Of a stretch of DNA of 64,000 nt, positions 1 to 11,818 are shown piece by piece. Below the pieces are notes generated by a model. It worked only from the letters and a program-made list of their open reading frames with translations. It was not told the DNA's origin and searched no databases. Source of the stretch: Scilla litardierei (Eukaryota > Streptophyta > Magnoliopsida > Asparagales > Asparagaceae); assembly GCA_030789695.1 (NCBI GenBank), contig CM061141.1, positions 275,001,655-275,065,654 of the forward strand, given 5' to 3'. Every line of letters starts with the position of its first letter. The stretch's first letter is position 1. The position numbers were made by a program, and so were the translations under genes.

Positions 1-1477
1 AGGGAACATCGCAAGTAAAGGAATCCAGACTTGCAATGCTGAGCACAGAATATGAGAGCTTCCGCATGCTACCAACAGAATCAGTTAAAGACATGTTTGC
101 GAGGTTCACAGACATCGTCTACAAATCCAGTTCCCTTGGTAAGCCATACTCTAGCCATGAACAGGTACGAAAGATCTTAAGGGCGCTATCAAGCTCGTTC
201 AGGCCTAAAGTCACCGCTATTCAAGAAGCTAAGGACTTATCAACAATGAAAGTGGAGGACTTGATAGGCAACCTAATGTCACACGAGCTTGAGTTACAGA
301 GTATAGAAGCCAGAGAGAAACCTGAAGAGAAGACCAAAGCTTCCACACCATTAGCTCTTCAAGATAACGACGACGATCTTGATGAAGAGCAAGCCCTAAT
401 GGTCAGAAACTTCAGGAGATACATTCAGACTGATCAAGGAAAATCTGAGATGGGAAAAAGGTTCATTCGTTCTAATAATTCTAATTTTGGTAGAAATTCT
501 TTTGATCAGAAAGCTATTAATAGAAGCGAATGTTTTAAATGCAGGAAGAAAGGGCACCACATAAAACATTACCCACAACAACACGCAGCTCAAGTTGCAA
601 AAGGAAAAACGAAGTGCTGACGTGGGACATGGATAGCGAAGCTGAGGATGAGGAGGAGGAACATGAAATCCACTCCCGCATGGCGTTGATGGCCAAACAC
701 AATGAGGTAGAATCTCCCACTAAAGCTGAACTTTTAGAAATCTGTAAAGGAATGCAACATAGAATTGATGAGCTAGAAGCTGATGTGGAATGTTATAGGA
801 ATGATAACTTTGATATGCAACAAACTGAGTATGACATGTCTATAGAAATGAAAAATCTTAAACAAGAGCTTGTTGCATGCAAATCTACCATTACCATGTT
901 AGAAAAAGAGAAAGCTAGCTTGCCTGAAAAAACTGATTGTCTTTCATGTCCCTCTTTATTAAAGGATATTAGCATGTATAAGCTAGATAAGACAAAGCTT
1001 GAAGTTGAAAATGAACTGCTTTCTGAAAAGATTAACTTGCTAAATCTTGAACTTAAAGAAAAAATGAGAGATTTTGAAAAGAAAGAAGAGGAAAACAAGC
1101 AAGCTTTCATTAGTAAATGCACTTTGCTTGTGAATGAAAACAATATCTTGAAATCCAAAGTCACCACCCTAGAATTCTCATTAAAGAGATTTTCCATTGG
1201 AAAACAAAATTTGGACATTATTCTTGGAAATCAATTGTATGGCAATAATAGGCGTGGCCTTGGATTTAGTGCTAAAAATGTTGAAAAGCCTAAGTATAAA
1301 AAATTTCACACATCGTATTGGTCACACATCGTGTTTTACATGTGTTTTACATGTGATAGTGTTGGTCACACATCGTATCATTGCAAATATAGGAACTCCA
1401 ATATTAAATTCAAACAAATTTGGGTTCCTAAATCTTTGTTGACTAACACTAGTGGACCTTGTTGGATTCCAAGGTAA
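1..1477 (+). pseudogene. gag: Copia-type gag (UBN2 domain, two zinc knuckles, coiled coil), frameshifted
   Basis: Nucleocapsid-like Gag. The frame is open from base 3, so the true start lies outside the window. Up to about 620 it encodes a UBN2/gag-polypeptide domain (motifs ESRLAMLSTEYESF and MFARFTDIV) and a zinc knuckle near 532-575, CFKC-x4-H-x4-Y, in which the last cysteine is replaced by tyrosine. Around 590-620 the frame shifts to the one ending at 1477. That part has an acidic stretch (EAEDEEEEHE), a long charged segment likely to form a coiled coil (about 720-1190) and a second knuckle CFTC-x4-H-x4-C near 1345-1390. It ends SGPCWIPR-stop, a point where autonomous Copia elements usually read on into protease and integrase. 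A short duplication of GGTCACACATCGT lies at 1318-1378. Not functional as it stands. Confidence 0.85.
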
Positions 1478-2798
1478 CACACGACACCTCTTTTGTAGGT
1501 GGATGGAAATTTGACGAGGAGCGATAAAATTGAATGTCTCATTATTTTTTAGCTTCTTAGTCAAATGGCGACGCGAAGGTATATCTTTCATTTTGGTCTT
1601 AATGCATACCTTCATAGCTTTTTGTGTGCGTGACTTTTCTTTGTTTGTGTGATAATAGTTGCGTTGCTATGTGTGCATGTTTTTTTGTTTGTGTGACTAC
1701 ATCTCATGTTTGCTTTAGTACTTCATGCATATAAAAAAAACTGAAAAACTGAAAATATAAAAAAAATTGGTGCTTAAATGTGTATCTTTTCTCTTTGATT
1801 CATTATTGAAGTATGCACGAATGATTTTCATATCTATAAAGAAATTGGTGTATTATTGCTTTTGCCACATACGCATGTTCATCTTTCTAAATATTCATGG
1901 CATGTTCAATGACTAAAAATAACTTGAATTCTACACCTCCTTTTTCACTTCCACATGTATTATTATTGTTGTACGTTTGGAGATATCGTTTATGAAATTG
2001 GGAATGTGAATGTAGGAGGAAAACTTAACTGAAAATCTAAGGGATATGCTATACATTGCCATGGATAAAAATTGAGCAAAAGAAATTGTTGGTATAAGTA
2101 TTTGAAAAAAAATGTGAAAAAAGGTTAATTGCTCCGTATGAAAAATGGATACAATCCTTGGCAACAGTATTACCTACGAGTATCCAACATAAGCTTTATG
2201 GGTAAACTTTAGCGTTGGTGTATTTACTCGTCAAGCAATGCCACCCCCACATCTAAGAGTCCTTATAGGCTATGTTTTGGGGTGTGGTACCTTGAACTCA
2301 TTTTTAATGAGGTGTGATAGAATGTTATATGGAAAATGTGGATTGCTTCTGGTTGGCTTTCTTAATGATTCTCCCTATGTGCTTCAATTTTAATCATCAC
2401 ACGTACACATTGGTGTTGAAGTCGTAGTTGTTTAATTTCATTGGATTTTGACTTGATTATTCTATGATAAGTTTGCATGCAATTGTTGGTAATGGTTAAT
2501 AATACTCTCTTTTTGAATGTTATATGATTTTGACTTCGTGGTATAACTTTTGATGATAACAAAGGGGGAGAAAAATTTGGGAAAGATTTATAATCTATGC
2601 ATGTGAAAATATGATTGCTTGATTAAGGGGGAGCATTAATGGATATTGGGGAAGCACAAAAATAGGGGGAGCATGCTTATTGATGAACTTTACACATCAT
2701 TGTTCATTTCATTACTATTGTCACACTTTCACACATACTATTTGGTAACCTAATGCTCAAATCTTATACTTAGTTTGCTATCATCAAAAGGGAGAGAT
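1478..2798 (+). other. Sire1 3' non-coding region with repeated polypurine tracts
   Basis: No convincing coding sequence. The region is AT-rich, and its last 250 bases carry several purine tracts: AAAGGGGGAG near 2561, AAGGGGGAGC near 2627, AGGGGGAGCA near 2664 and AAAAGGGAGAGAT at 2787-2798, the last directly abutting the LTR. Repeated polypurine tracts before the 3' LTR are characteristic of Sirevirus-type Copia elements. Sire2 has the same series on the other strand. Confidence 0.75.
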
Positions 2799-4706
2799 TG
2801 TTGATAGCAACGATTTATGAACTTCGTGTTTGATGATAACAAACGTGTGTGAACGCTTTTAACATGTGTGTTAAGTGTTTTAGGAATGGCGAACGTGTGA
2901 TTAATTCATAAAGACACTTTGTCAATGAGATGATGAATGAATTGTTCATGTGGAAAGGAGAAGTAGTCAACGGTTTTAAAGAAGCAGCCTGCCGAATTTT
3001 CTTTGGTCTTCAACACACAAAATATTCTCCAAGTTTCGGCCCAAAAAAAATCTCTTTTAAAAATACCCTAAAGCCCAACTCATTCAAAAGAGAGCCGAAG
3101 TCTCCATTGACAACCGACATCTTTCTCTTTATAAAAACCCTATAACCCTATGAGAGGGATGTCAGCTGCACTCTTAAAAAAATTCAATCAACTCAAGCCT
3201 TGTTTTTTTAAATCCAAGAGCGTTTTTTGTGCTGCCGATTTCTCTGTGTGTGCTCAATAATGGCAGGTGCCGAATTTTTGTGAGAAAGTTTTTTTAAAAC
3301 AAATTTCTTTGAGTAACGAAAATCCCCAAGAGCCTCAAAATCTCAAGAGCTTCCACAAAAATTCTGTTTTTGAAAAATCCTCATCCTGCCGCACTTTGAA
3401 AACCCAGGAGCTCTTCTTATTTTTTTGATTGCCAATTCTAAAGGGAGAGCTGTCATTTTTTTGTGCTTGTTTATTATTGACAGGGGTTCTTAATTTTTGT
3501 GTGCCCTTTTGTTTGGAGAAGCAGCCGATTTTTTTGAATGCAGGTTTTTTTACGTTTCTTTGTTGCAAATCATTTTTTGAAGAGCACCTCCTATTTGTGC
3601 ACAGGGCCCGAACTTTGTGATTCTTCAACAATTTTTTAAAGGCCATATATATATTTTAAAGGGCTTTGTTCTGTTCTTTCTACACACAAAAAATACACAG
3701 AGCCGCCCCTCCTCCTGCAAGTGCCGCACGCAACAAAGAATTGGGGATTCCTTTTTTTATAAGGCAGCCGAAAGTTTTTTTTGTATCAAACATCATTTTC
3801 TCAGGGCAACAAAAGTTCTGTGCTTTGAAATTCTCAAAGTGTGCCAAGTTCTCAATTGCAAATTTCCAAGAGGAACTCCCAATCATTTTTTTGAGGCAAG
3901 CTGCACAGATCTCACAGAGCCGGCCGTATTAATTCTAAGGCGCCGCACAGTTTTTGATGAGAAAATCTCCATAAGCTGCAAGAATCAGAAAGGGAAGTCT
4001 GTCAATTTTTTAATGTCCGCATCTTGTTTTCTTTCACCTTAGAAATTCTTAACAGCTGAATTAATTTTTGCTTGCAGGTAAGAGCTTTTGATAAGGACAA
4101 ATTGGGTGCGTAACTTAATCAAGGGGAGAGAAAGAGTTCAACAAAAGTGCGGCATAGAAATTGGACCATCATCGAGCGAGGAGTTCAAGTGCCGCAATTT
4201 GAGTTGCCGTTGCCGAGGAAACACTACTACTTGCCAGACGACATCTGACCTGTGCTGATTGATGAAGATGACATCGCTACACGATCTGAGCATTCTAAAC
4301 TCTCTTGTTTATTATATTGTGTATTATTGTGTTGGATCTTCGTGGGGGAAACTTTATCTTTTGTGTTACTTTTTGGGGACCTGACGACTTTGGGAGTTGT
4401 CACGGAGGGAGAGCATCTGACTAGATTGAGAGTGTAGAGCACGTGGTGTGCGTACGAGCTAGGTGAGAGTAGATTTGGGATCTTGACTTATTGTAGCTGT
4501 ACAGGATTACACATCTATTTAGTATTTGCTTTCGGGGGCTGGAGTAGGTCGTGGGGACGACCGAACCACGGTATATCTGTGCGTACACTGTGATTGCATT
4601 CTATTTACTCTGCCTGTGCTTATAACTGCGTGTGATTTCTCGTGGGTTGCACGAGAATTTTAATTAGCCTATTCACCCCCCTCTAGGCTACGATCCAGAT
4701 TCAACA
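2799..4706 (+). repeat. Sire1 3' LTR
   Basis: About 1908 bp, TG...CA bounded (TGTTGATAGC to ATTCAACA), preceded by a polypurine tract. A TATA-like TTTATAAA with CCCTATAACCC follows near 3125-3145. The stretch downstream of it (3150-4220) repeats short GCCG-containing words (GCCGCAC, GCCGATTT, GCCGAA) many times. The 3' end (CTATTCACCCCCCTCTAGGC, about 4669-4688) is typical of Sirevirus LTRs. The small reading frames inside are not coding. Confidence 0.85.
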
Positions 4707-5434
4707 AGACCTACCCTTACATTATTTGATTCAAGAGTCTCTTACTGTTTCCTAGCCACTCGATTTGTTAGCACAAACAACATTCTTGTTGAACCCTTGA
4801 CTACCCATTGGAATGTTAATACTGATGGTGCCATGTTGAAGACGACCAGTGAATACCCTCAGTGTCCTGTAGTTATTTGTGGACAAGTGTTATTTGCAGA
4901 TTTTCTGGTAATAAAAATGCCAAGTTTTGATGTTGACTTTGGAATGGATTGGTTATTGATATTTCATGCTACCATTGACTGTCGTCAAATGAGGGTATTG
5001 TTTGAGATGCCTGATCATCCAAAATTTGAGTTCATCAGGGGAGGTAGATCTGAGGGACCAATATGATTTAGACACCGACCAACAGACGCTGTGGTGAGTG
5101 ACATGGAGGTTGATGAACCAGGGATACCAGAGATAGTACGGGAATACATGGACATGTTGCCGGACGATCTTATAGAATTACCTCCGGAACATTTCGTTGA
5201 ATTTTCCACTGATTTGGTACCAGGCGCCCAGCAGATATCCAAGAAACCATACCGTATGGTGCCACCAGAGATAGAAGAAGTCCGTACCCAGTTGAATGAA
5301 TTACTGAAGAAGGGATGGATACGACCTAGCGTATCTCCTTAGGGTGCTCCTATATTGTTGGTATCAAAGAATGATGGAACTCGACGCATGTGTGTTGATT
5401 ACAAGGAATTGAACAAGATGAAAATGAAGAATAA
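4707..5434 (+). pseudogene. pol: G1 pol, 5' fragment: protease and start of RT
   Basis: The frame opens with the protease active-site segment TLLFDSR, where the expected D-S/T-G-A has changed after DS, and continues to FGMDWL, the flap/C-terminal protease motif that aligns with LGMDWL in E. A TGA near 5063-5065 precedes the linker. The RT N-terminus follows: [19 protein letters not shown], then RPSVSP, a TAG at 5341, GAP and [11 protein letters not shown]. It is cut after the codons just before 5435 by element E and resumes at 15275. Inactive. Confidence 0.85.
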
Positions 5435-5727
5435 TGTAACGACTGGTTTTCATGTATCTAGATTTATTATATTATATTATATGTTTTGGTGGATTTTCTC
5501 CTTATGTGTGGTTTTCGTCCTCGTAGCTTTCATTTTCGATCGTTTCGTCGTGTTTTCTAGCTTCTTTCTTAGAATCGTCGATTTTGGAGTAAGTCATTCG
5601 TGACGGGCTTCATATCACTCATATCTTATTGTTAGATCAAGCCTAGGGGTCTTAGGAATCGATCCCGGAGCTTCGCGCTCCATTTCGGAACTTTTGGTGC
5701 TCATTAGCCGGTGTAAGAAGGGGTACC

Positions 5728-6171
5728 GACCGACTAGATGACGATCCAGTCGGTCAGAAAACCTTCTTGAACCGACTAGTTGGCTTTATAAATTTCTCAG
5801 GAGTTACTGTTTATCGTTAGTCGGTCTAAGAACGTTGGTTGACCGACTAGGTTGCAAACTAGTCGGTCGGCAGTGCTTTTTTAACTGACTAACTCATTAA
5901 CTATTTTTGGTACCAGTTACTGTTCCTTCTTAGTCGGTCTAAGTTCATCTTTCGACCGACTAGATGTCGAACTAGTCGGTCAGTAGTTGTTCTTTAACAG
6001 ACTAAATCTAAATCCTATTTTTGTACAGGAGTTACTGTTTGGACTTAGTCGGTCTGAGTTGGTCAACCGACCAACTAGTTTCCAAACTAGTCGGTCAATG
6101 GTTGTTCTCTGACCAACTAATCAGTGTCGAAACCCTAATTTCTGGGCAGCCGCCAGCACTTCCTATTTAAA
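5728..6171 (+). promoter_or_regulatory. E 5' LTR promoter: four inverted-repeat units upstream of a TATA box
   Basis: Four inverted repeats GACCGACTAG-8 nt-CTAGTCGGTC start at 5728, 5841, 5954 and 6069 (some with one change), so the spacing is 113, 113 and 115 bp and the spacer is 8 nt every time. Extra half-sites (TTAGTCGGTCT, ACTAACT) lie between them. TATTTAAA follows at 6164-6171. Position in U3 just upstream of TATA suggests enhancer or transcription-factor sites; that role is inferred. Confidence 0.65.
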
Positions 6172-6627
6172 CCCCTCCCAAACGTTTTCTTCTTCATCTT
6201 ATTCAACTCTAAACCTAATTTCTCCCCCATTGAGCCCCCTTCTTCCTCAAACCCTAAATCCCTCATCCCAAGCTCATCCTCCATCATCCAAACCCTCACT
6301 TAACACATTCTACCTCTCATCTTCCTCAAATCATCATCAAATCCCTAAAATCCACATCAAAACACATTTCTCCAGATTTTCCCCATCCTTCCAGATCTGA
6401 ACCCTAGGTTCCCCGGAGCGTTTCTTCCGTTGCCGTGGTTGCTCGGCATCGTTCCTCCGCTTCTTCACGGTAATACTCGATTCTTTAGTTTTAGCATAAC
6501 CCATTTGTGTTCTTATGAAACCCTAATGAAATGAATGTTGTTTTGATGATTGTTTCTCCATAACAGCGACTTCGCCGTAGATTAGCGTCCGTGGGACGAA
6601 CCTTCGTGATCGTCATCCTCGGTGTTA

Positions 6628-6883
6628 GGCAAGGGAAACTTGCCACTTAGGGTTTAGGCCATGTTTTAGGCCATTTGCTTGTTGTAGGCGTAAAAGAGAC
6701 TAGGCGACGAAATGATACTCGCCTAGGCGCAAATTTAGGAACTAGCTTGACAACGAAGCTAGATCCGACATTTATCATGTTGCACAATTACCATGTCATG
6801 TTTAACTTCCATTAACGGTACGTAAATTAATTGTCATGTCATTGCATTCTTTAAGTGTTTCCATGATTGCGTAGCTTCGCTAC
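6628..6883 (+). other. Group of four stem-loops in E LTR, R/U5 side
   Basis: Downstream of the TATA box, so probably transcribed. Stems: GGCAAG/CTTGCC (6628-6633, 6639-6644); CTAGGCGA/TCGCCTAG (6700-6707, 6719-6726); CTAGCTT/AAGCTAG with loop GACAACG (6742-6748, 6756-6762); GTAGC/GCTAC (6871-6875, 6879-6883). The same four occur in the same order in element C with compensating base changes, which supports RNA folding. Confidence 0.6.
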
Positions 6884-7100
6884 AATACTTGTGTTTCCTG
6901 GTTCGTGTTCCAGAAGTGGGCCATGTGTTGGTTGATAGCCAATGCCCGATCTACTTGTTTCCGGCTAGGTGCACCCCTACGCCAAATGCTTATGAATCAT
7001 GAACTAGAATGCGAGCTCCTGTGCGGGGCAACCCTGGCTCATTTACTGAGCTCGTGTGCAGGGACCCTGGCTCATTTACATGTGGGTATTAGGGATAAGA

Positions 7101-7233
7101 GTTAAGCGGCCAATCAACTGGGAGTTTGCCCGATCAGCAACTGCAGTGGTAAGGCGTAAACTCTGGGTTCTGGGGTAGTGTTAAGCGGCCAATCAGCGTG
7201 AATGCCAAACCATTCAGCTGTAAGGCGTAAACA
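7101..7233 (+). repeat. Imperfect tandem duplication (about 79 bp) in E LTR
   Basis: GTTAAGCGGCCAATCA starts at 7101 and again at 7180, and TAAGGCGTAAAC at 7150 and 7221, each closing a unit. Present in both LTRs of E, but only one unit is present in the related LTR of C (near 46155-46215). Confidence 0.7.
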
Positions 7234-7943
7234 TCTACAAACAACTTGAAACGTGATTAGTGAAAAGATTGAGATTGTTAGTAGCTTGGCTACTCTTGAC
7301 TTGTCCCGATAATTGTTCTCTTGCACTTATTGTTTCACCATGTCTTGCTTGTGCACTCATGTTATAACTGCCATGTCATGCATACTAAAACTGCTAGGTT
7401 GTTAGTTTGCCTTACTTTCAGTTTCCTTGCCCAAGTCTTTTAGACATGCTGACATGTGCCCCTTTACTCTTTTGGGTGACACATGTTAGATCCTGAGCCT
7501 GAGTACTTTGTTGAGGACGAGGTGTTTGCTGACGACGAGCCCGAGCCTGTGTTTGGCGAGGAGTACGTGGACACTGGGGACCAGTCCTAGTGTCTTCGTT
7601 GTGCTTTCCCTTTTGTTTAGACTGTTGTTTTGTTGTCGGTGCATAGCACCTATACTTTGTTACGTTGTTGCTTTTGTTGGCCTTGTTCTGGGCCTTTAGA
7701 CTCTTTCTTTTAGCCTGGTGGCTTTTCTGGATGTTGAACTTATTTTCATGTTGGACAAATTATGAGATATGAGATTTTATTTCTGTCTCTCCTTGTGTTA
7801 TTATTGATGTTCCGTTGTGGTTACAGGGACCTGCTTATGTTTTATTGACGCTTATCGGGTTTGGGGCTTCACAGCTCCACTCTCGTGCGGACCTTTTCAC
7901 GTCTCGCCTCCATTTTAGGGAAGCGGGGCGTGACAGGTTTTGT

Positions 7944-7965
7944 TGGTGGCCCATGCAGGTCTCTC
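7944..7965 (+). other. Putative primer-binding region of E
   Basis: Begins TGGTGGCCCATGCAGGT about 8 nt after the 5' LTR. The same sequence follows the 5' LTR of C (46924 onward). It starts TGG as a tRNA-primed site should, but it is not the initiator-Met site usual for this lineage and I cannot assign the tRNA. Confidence 0.45.
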
Positions 7966-9214
7966 TTCTGTAACTGCGATTATCAGAATGACGATAATAA
8001 TATTAGAATGTCCAATAAACTCAGTTCGACATCCGAGTCATAAGCTATGAGTCTAATCTGCTTCGTTTTCTGTGTCATTAGATGGCAGGAAGGTGATTCA
8101 CCCGTGGTGGAGGTAGCGATGCGCCCCCCTCATGATGAGGAGCCTGAGCGGGAACCCACCAATGGAGAGATGATGCGGATGATGCTTTAGATGATGCAAG
8201 TGCAGCAGGGCGTGCTCCTGCAAGTCCAGAATGCTCCACTTGCTCGAGCTGCCCGTGCACTTCCGGATGCCCCTCGCTCCGAGCCAGGAGCGTAGCAATT
8301 TCGGGAACTGGGTCCCGCATATTTTGATGGGTCTGAGGGTCCTCTGGCTACCGATGAGTGGATTCGGAACATTGAGGATAATTTGAAGATGGCCAAGATC
8401 ACCCCAGCTGGATGGGTTGATTTGGCGAAGAGGCAACTCAAGGATAATGCTAGGAACTGGTGGGATGCGGAAGAGAAGATGCTGGTGGAGCCGATAGCTT
8501 GGGCTACCTTTAAGTCCAGGTTTGATGAGGAGTTCTTTCCAAAGGCTGCTATGAAGGAGATGCTGTAGCGCTTTATTGATCTGAAGCAAGGGAGCTTGAC
8601 GGTGGACCTGTACCACCAAGAGTTCACTAGGCTGAGTCGGTTCGCACCGAAGATGGTGCATGATGCTGATGAGAGGGCTCAGAGGTTCCTGCAGGGACTT
8701 GCTTTGGAGCTCCAGAGTTTTGTGTCTTCCTCTGATCTGGACTCTTATCAGAAGGTTCTGGTCGCTGCGAGGAGGCAGGAGCTGAACCTGAGTCAGAGGA
8801 GAGGACATGTTTCCGGTGCTGGGAAGAGGCCTATGGAGCAGGCCAGGGCGGTGGTTAGGCCTGGTTTCAAGCCTAATCAGCCAGCTCAGTTCAATAGGCC
8901 AGGAGGGCATATTCTGAAGACTTGCCATTTCTGCGGTAAGCCTGGCCACATCAAGGATCAGTGTAGGAAGTTTCTGGGCCAGTGTTTGGTTTGTGGTGAT
9001 GCTTCTCATGTCGCGAAGGATTATCGGCATGCGAATCAGCTGTGGAGGGCACCTGTTGCAGCACAGCCGTTGCAGCAGCGAGCGTCTGTTCCTGCTGGAT
9101 GTGGAGCAGCTCTTGTTCCATAGAGGCAGGCTTTTCAGCAGGCTATTCCACCGAGGAGGCAGGCTTTTCTGATGACCGCTGTGGAGAGCGAGGCTGTGGA
9201 TGAGGTTATCGCAG

Positions 9215-9327
9215 GTAATCCTCAATCTAGCTGTTACTTTCCTAGCTGGTTTTGATTGTTAGATTGTGTTGTTTGCTTGAACATGATTGTTTGCTAGAAT
9301 AGGGTTTGATTGTTAATTGCTTGTTAG
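9215..9327 (+). other. Apparent spliceosomal intron 1 in E, between gag and protease
   Basis: 113 nt, T-rich, GTAATC...TTGTTAG, with stops in the gag frame. Removing it joins GCA-G to GT-GTG (phase 1) and makes gag continuous with the protease frame, which otherwise lies in another frame. Whether it is spliced in vivo is inferred. Confidence 0.75.
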
Positions 9328-11747
9328 GTGTGGTTTTGGTGTGCACATTTCCTGCACGAGTCCTCTTTGACTCTGGTGCATCGATGTGCATTATTTCTCG
9401 AAGCTTCGTGGAGAAGAATTCCTTGTCAACGTCCCCTCTTCCCAAGAGTTGGAATATCGTTACAGGGAATGGCGTGGTCTTGGTGCATCTTGGTTGCAAT
9501 TCTTGCTCGTTGGTGGTCTGTGGACATGAGCTTTACGCTGATTTCATTGTCCATGACATCATCAACTATGATGCAGTTCTTGGGATGGACTGGCTTGCGA
9601 GCTTCTATGCTACGATCGACTGTCGGAGGAAGAAGGTGGTGTTCGAGATTCCCGGGCATCCAGTATTTGAGTTCAGCCGTGGTAGCAGCTCGCTTGGTCC
9701 TGTCAGGTTTCGGGCCAGGCCGGTGGAGGTTGTGGCTATGCAGATGGAGTTGGAGTGGCCAGCGGTTGTGTGGGATTTTGATGACGTCTTCCCCGAGGAG
9801 ATGTCTGGTTTGCCACCTGATCGAGCTCTAGAATTTTCTATTGACCTTGTTCCGGGAGCGCAGCCAATTTCGAAGGCGCCGTATCGTATGTCACCTGCTG
9901 AGTTGGAGGAATTGCGGAAGCAGCTGGATGAGCTTTTGCGGAAGGGTTATATCAATCCTAGTGTGTCTCCGTGGGGAGCACCGGTGCTGCTGGTGAAGAA
10001 GAAGGATGGTTCGCGACGCATGTGCGTGGACTATCGGGAGTTGAATGCGGTGACCATCAAGAATAAATACCCGTTGCCTCGCATCGATGATATTTTTGAT
10101 CAGCTTGGAGGTTCGAGGGTGTTTTCTAAATTGGATTTGAGGAGTGGTTACCATCAGTTGAAGGTGAAGAAGGGAGATGTTCTGAAGACAGCGTTCAGAA
10201 CGAAGTATGGACACTATGAGTTTGTGGTTATGCCTTTCGGCGTAACTAACGCACCCGCAGTTTTCATGAATCTGATGAACCTGATTTTCTACGACTTTTT
10301 GGGTAAGTTTGTTGTTATCTTTATTGACGACATTCTGATCTATTCAAAGTCGGAGGAGGAGCATGCCTCGCACTTGAGGACGGTATTGTAGATTTTGAGG
10401 AAGAATCGGTTGTATGCTAAATTTTCGAAGTGCGAGTTTTGGCTGGATAGAGTTGCTTTTCTGGGGCATGTGGTGACTGGAGATGGTATTTCAGTGGATC
10501 CTGAGAAGATTAGGGCCATCAGAGAGTGGCCTGTTCCGCAGTCAGCGTCTGAGATCTGGAGTTTCCTTGGACTTGCTGGTTACTATCGGCGCTTCATTAA
10601 GGACTTTTCCCGTATCGCTGAGCCGATGACCAGGTTGACGCGGAAGGATGTACCTTTTGTTTGGTCGGGTGATTGTGTGAATGCTTTTGGTGTTCTAAGG
10701 GAGAGGTTGACGGCTGCCCCTATTCTTGTTGTGCCTGATCGCAGCGGTGGATTTGAGATCTTTTGCGATGCTTCTGGAAAGGGTCTCGGTTGTGTGTTGC
10801 ATCAGCACGGGCACGTTGTGGCGTATGCTTCTCGTCAGCTTAAGGTTCATGAGAAGAATTACCCGACGCATGATTTGGAGTTGGCTGTTGTTGTGTTTGC
10901 TCTTAAGATTTGGAGGCACTTCTTGCTAAATGAGAAAGTGAAAATCTTCACCGATCACAAAAGCTTGAAGTATATTTTTACTCAGAAGGAGCTCAACATG
11001 CGACAGCGTTAATGGTTGGAGCTCATGGCGGATTATGAGATTGATTTACAGTATCACCCTGGTAAGGTGAATGTGGTTCCGGATGCGCTGAGTAGGCTTC
11101 CAGCGGCAATGATTTTGACTTCACAGTGGAGATTGCAGCAGGATTTTTACGAGTCTGGTGTGGAGATTGTTCTTCCTGGGGAGGCTCCTTCGTTGATGTG
11201 TATGCAGATACAGTCGACGATTGTGGATCGGATCAAGGCTGGCCAGGCTGAGGATCTGAAGCTGGTGAAGATTCGGGAGCAGGTGGAAGCTGGTCTGCGG
11301 ACTGACTTTTTGATTCATGAGGATGGCTCGCTGAGGTTTGGAGCCAGGTTGTGTGTGCCAGCTGGGGATATTAGAGAGGAGTTGATGGTGGAGGCATACA
11401 GTTCGCCGTATTCTGTGCATCCTGGTGGGACCAAGATGTACCAGGATCTTTGTCTGAACTATTGGTGGCATGGCATGAAGAGGAGTGTGGCTCAGAGTGT
11501 AGCCAAGTGTTTGGTTTGCCAGCAGGTGAAGGCGGAGCATCAGCATACGGCCGGGTTGCTACAACCACTTCCGATTCCGGAGTGGAAATGGAAACACATC
11601 ACTATGTATTTCGTGACAGGACTACCTCGGAGTCCGAAGCAGAATGACGCGATTTGGGTGATCGTAGATCGATTGACCAAATCCGCGCACTTTATTCCAT
11701 TCCGAGTGGGACAGTCCACTGAGGCGCTAGCGAGGAGATATATGGAG

Positions 11748-11818
11748 GTAAATTCTTTTACTCTTCGTTTTTATTTCCTTTTCCTAGTTTGGATAGTGAT
11801 GTGACGTGAATCGTGCAG
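11748..11818 (+). other. Apparent spliceosomal intron 2 in E, inside integrase core
   Basis: 71 nt, T-rich, GTAAAT...GTGCAG, containing a frame-closing TGA. Removing it joins ATG-GAG to GAG-GTC (phase 0) and restores the run YMEE-VVRLHG. The related element G1 has that run uninterrupted (about 16947-16970), which fixes both splice points independently. Confidence 0.85.

Larger units (their letters stand above)
1..4706 (+). mobile_element. Sire1: 3' part of a gag-only Sirevirus-like (Copia) element
   Basis: This is the 3' portion of an LTR retrotransposon whose 5' LTR and gag start lie left of the window. In order it has a Copia-type gag (to 1477), about 1.3 kb of non-coding sequence with several purine tracts, and a 1.9 kb 3' LTR (2799-4706) that begins TGTTGATAGC and ends ATTCAACA. 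Integrase, RT and RNase H are absent: the gag frame stops and the 3' region follows. A relative with the same layout lies on the minus strand (26486 to beyond 64000). The element sits inside the old chromovirus G1, whose protease resumes directly at 4707. The target duplication should start AGACC but its left copy is outside the window. Confidence 0.85.
5435..7935 (+). repeat. E 5' LTR
   Basis: 2501 bp, TGTAACGACTGG to GCGGGGCGTGACA. It contains a 4-unit, 113-bp degenerate tandem repeat with hairpins (5728-6096), a TATA-like TATTTAAA at 6164-6171, a transcribed-side hairpin group (6628-6883) and an imperfect 79-bp duplication (7101-7233). Small reading frames in it recur at matching places in the other LTR and are not coding. 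Confidence 0.92.

Noticed and set aside
6905..7699. Small frames in the E 5' LTR (also 14239-15033)
   Set aside because: They recur in both LTRs, have no motif, and overlap repeats and hairpins.
8098..9225. 375-codon minus-strand frame
   Set aside because: Antisense shadow of the E gag, which has clear capsid and zinc-knuckle motifs on the plus strand.
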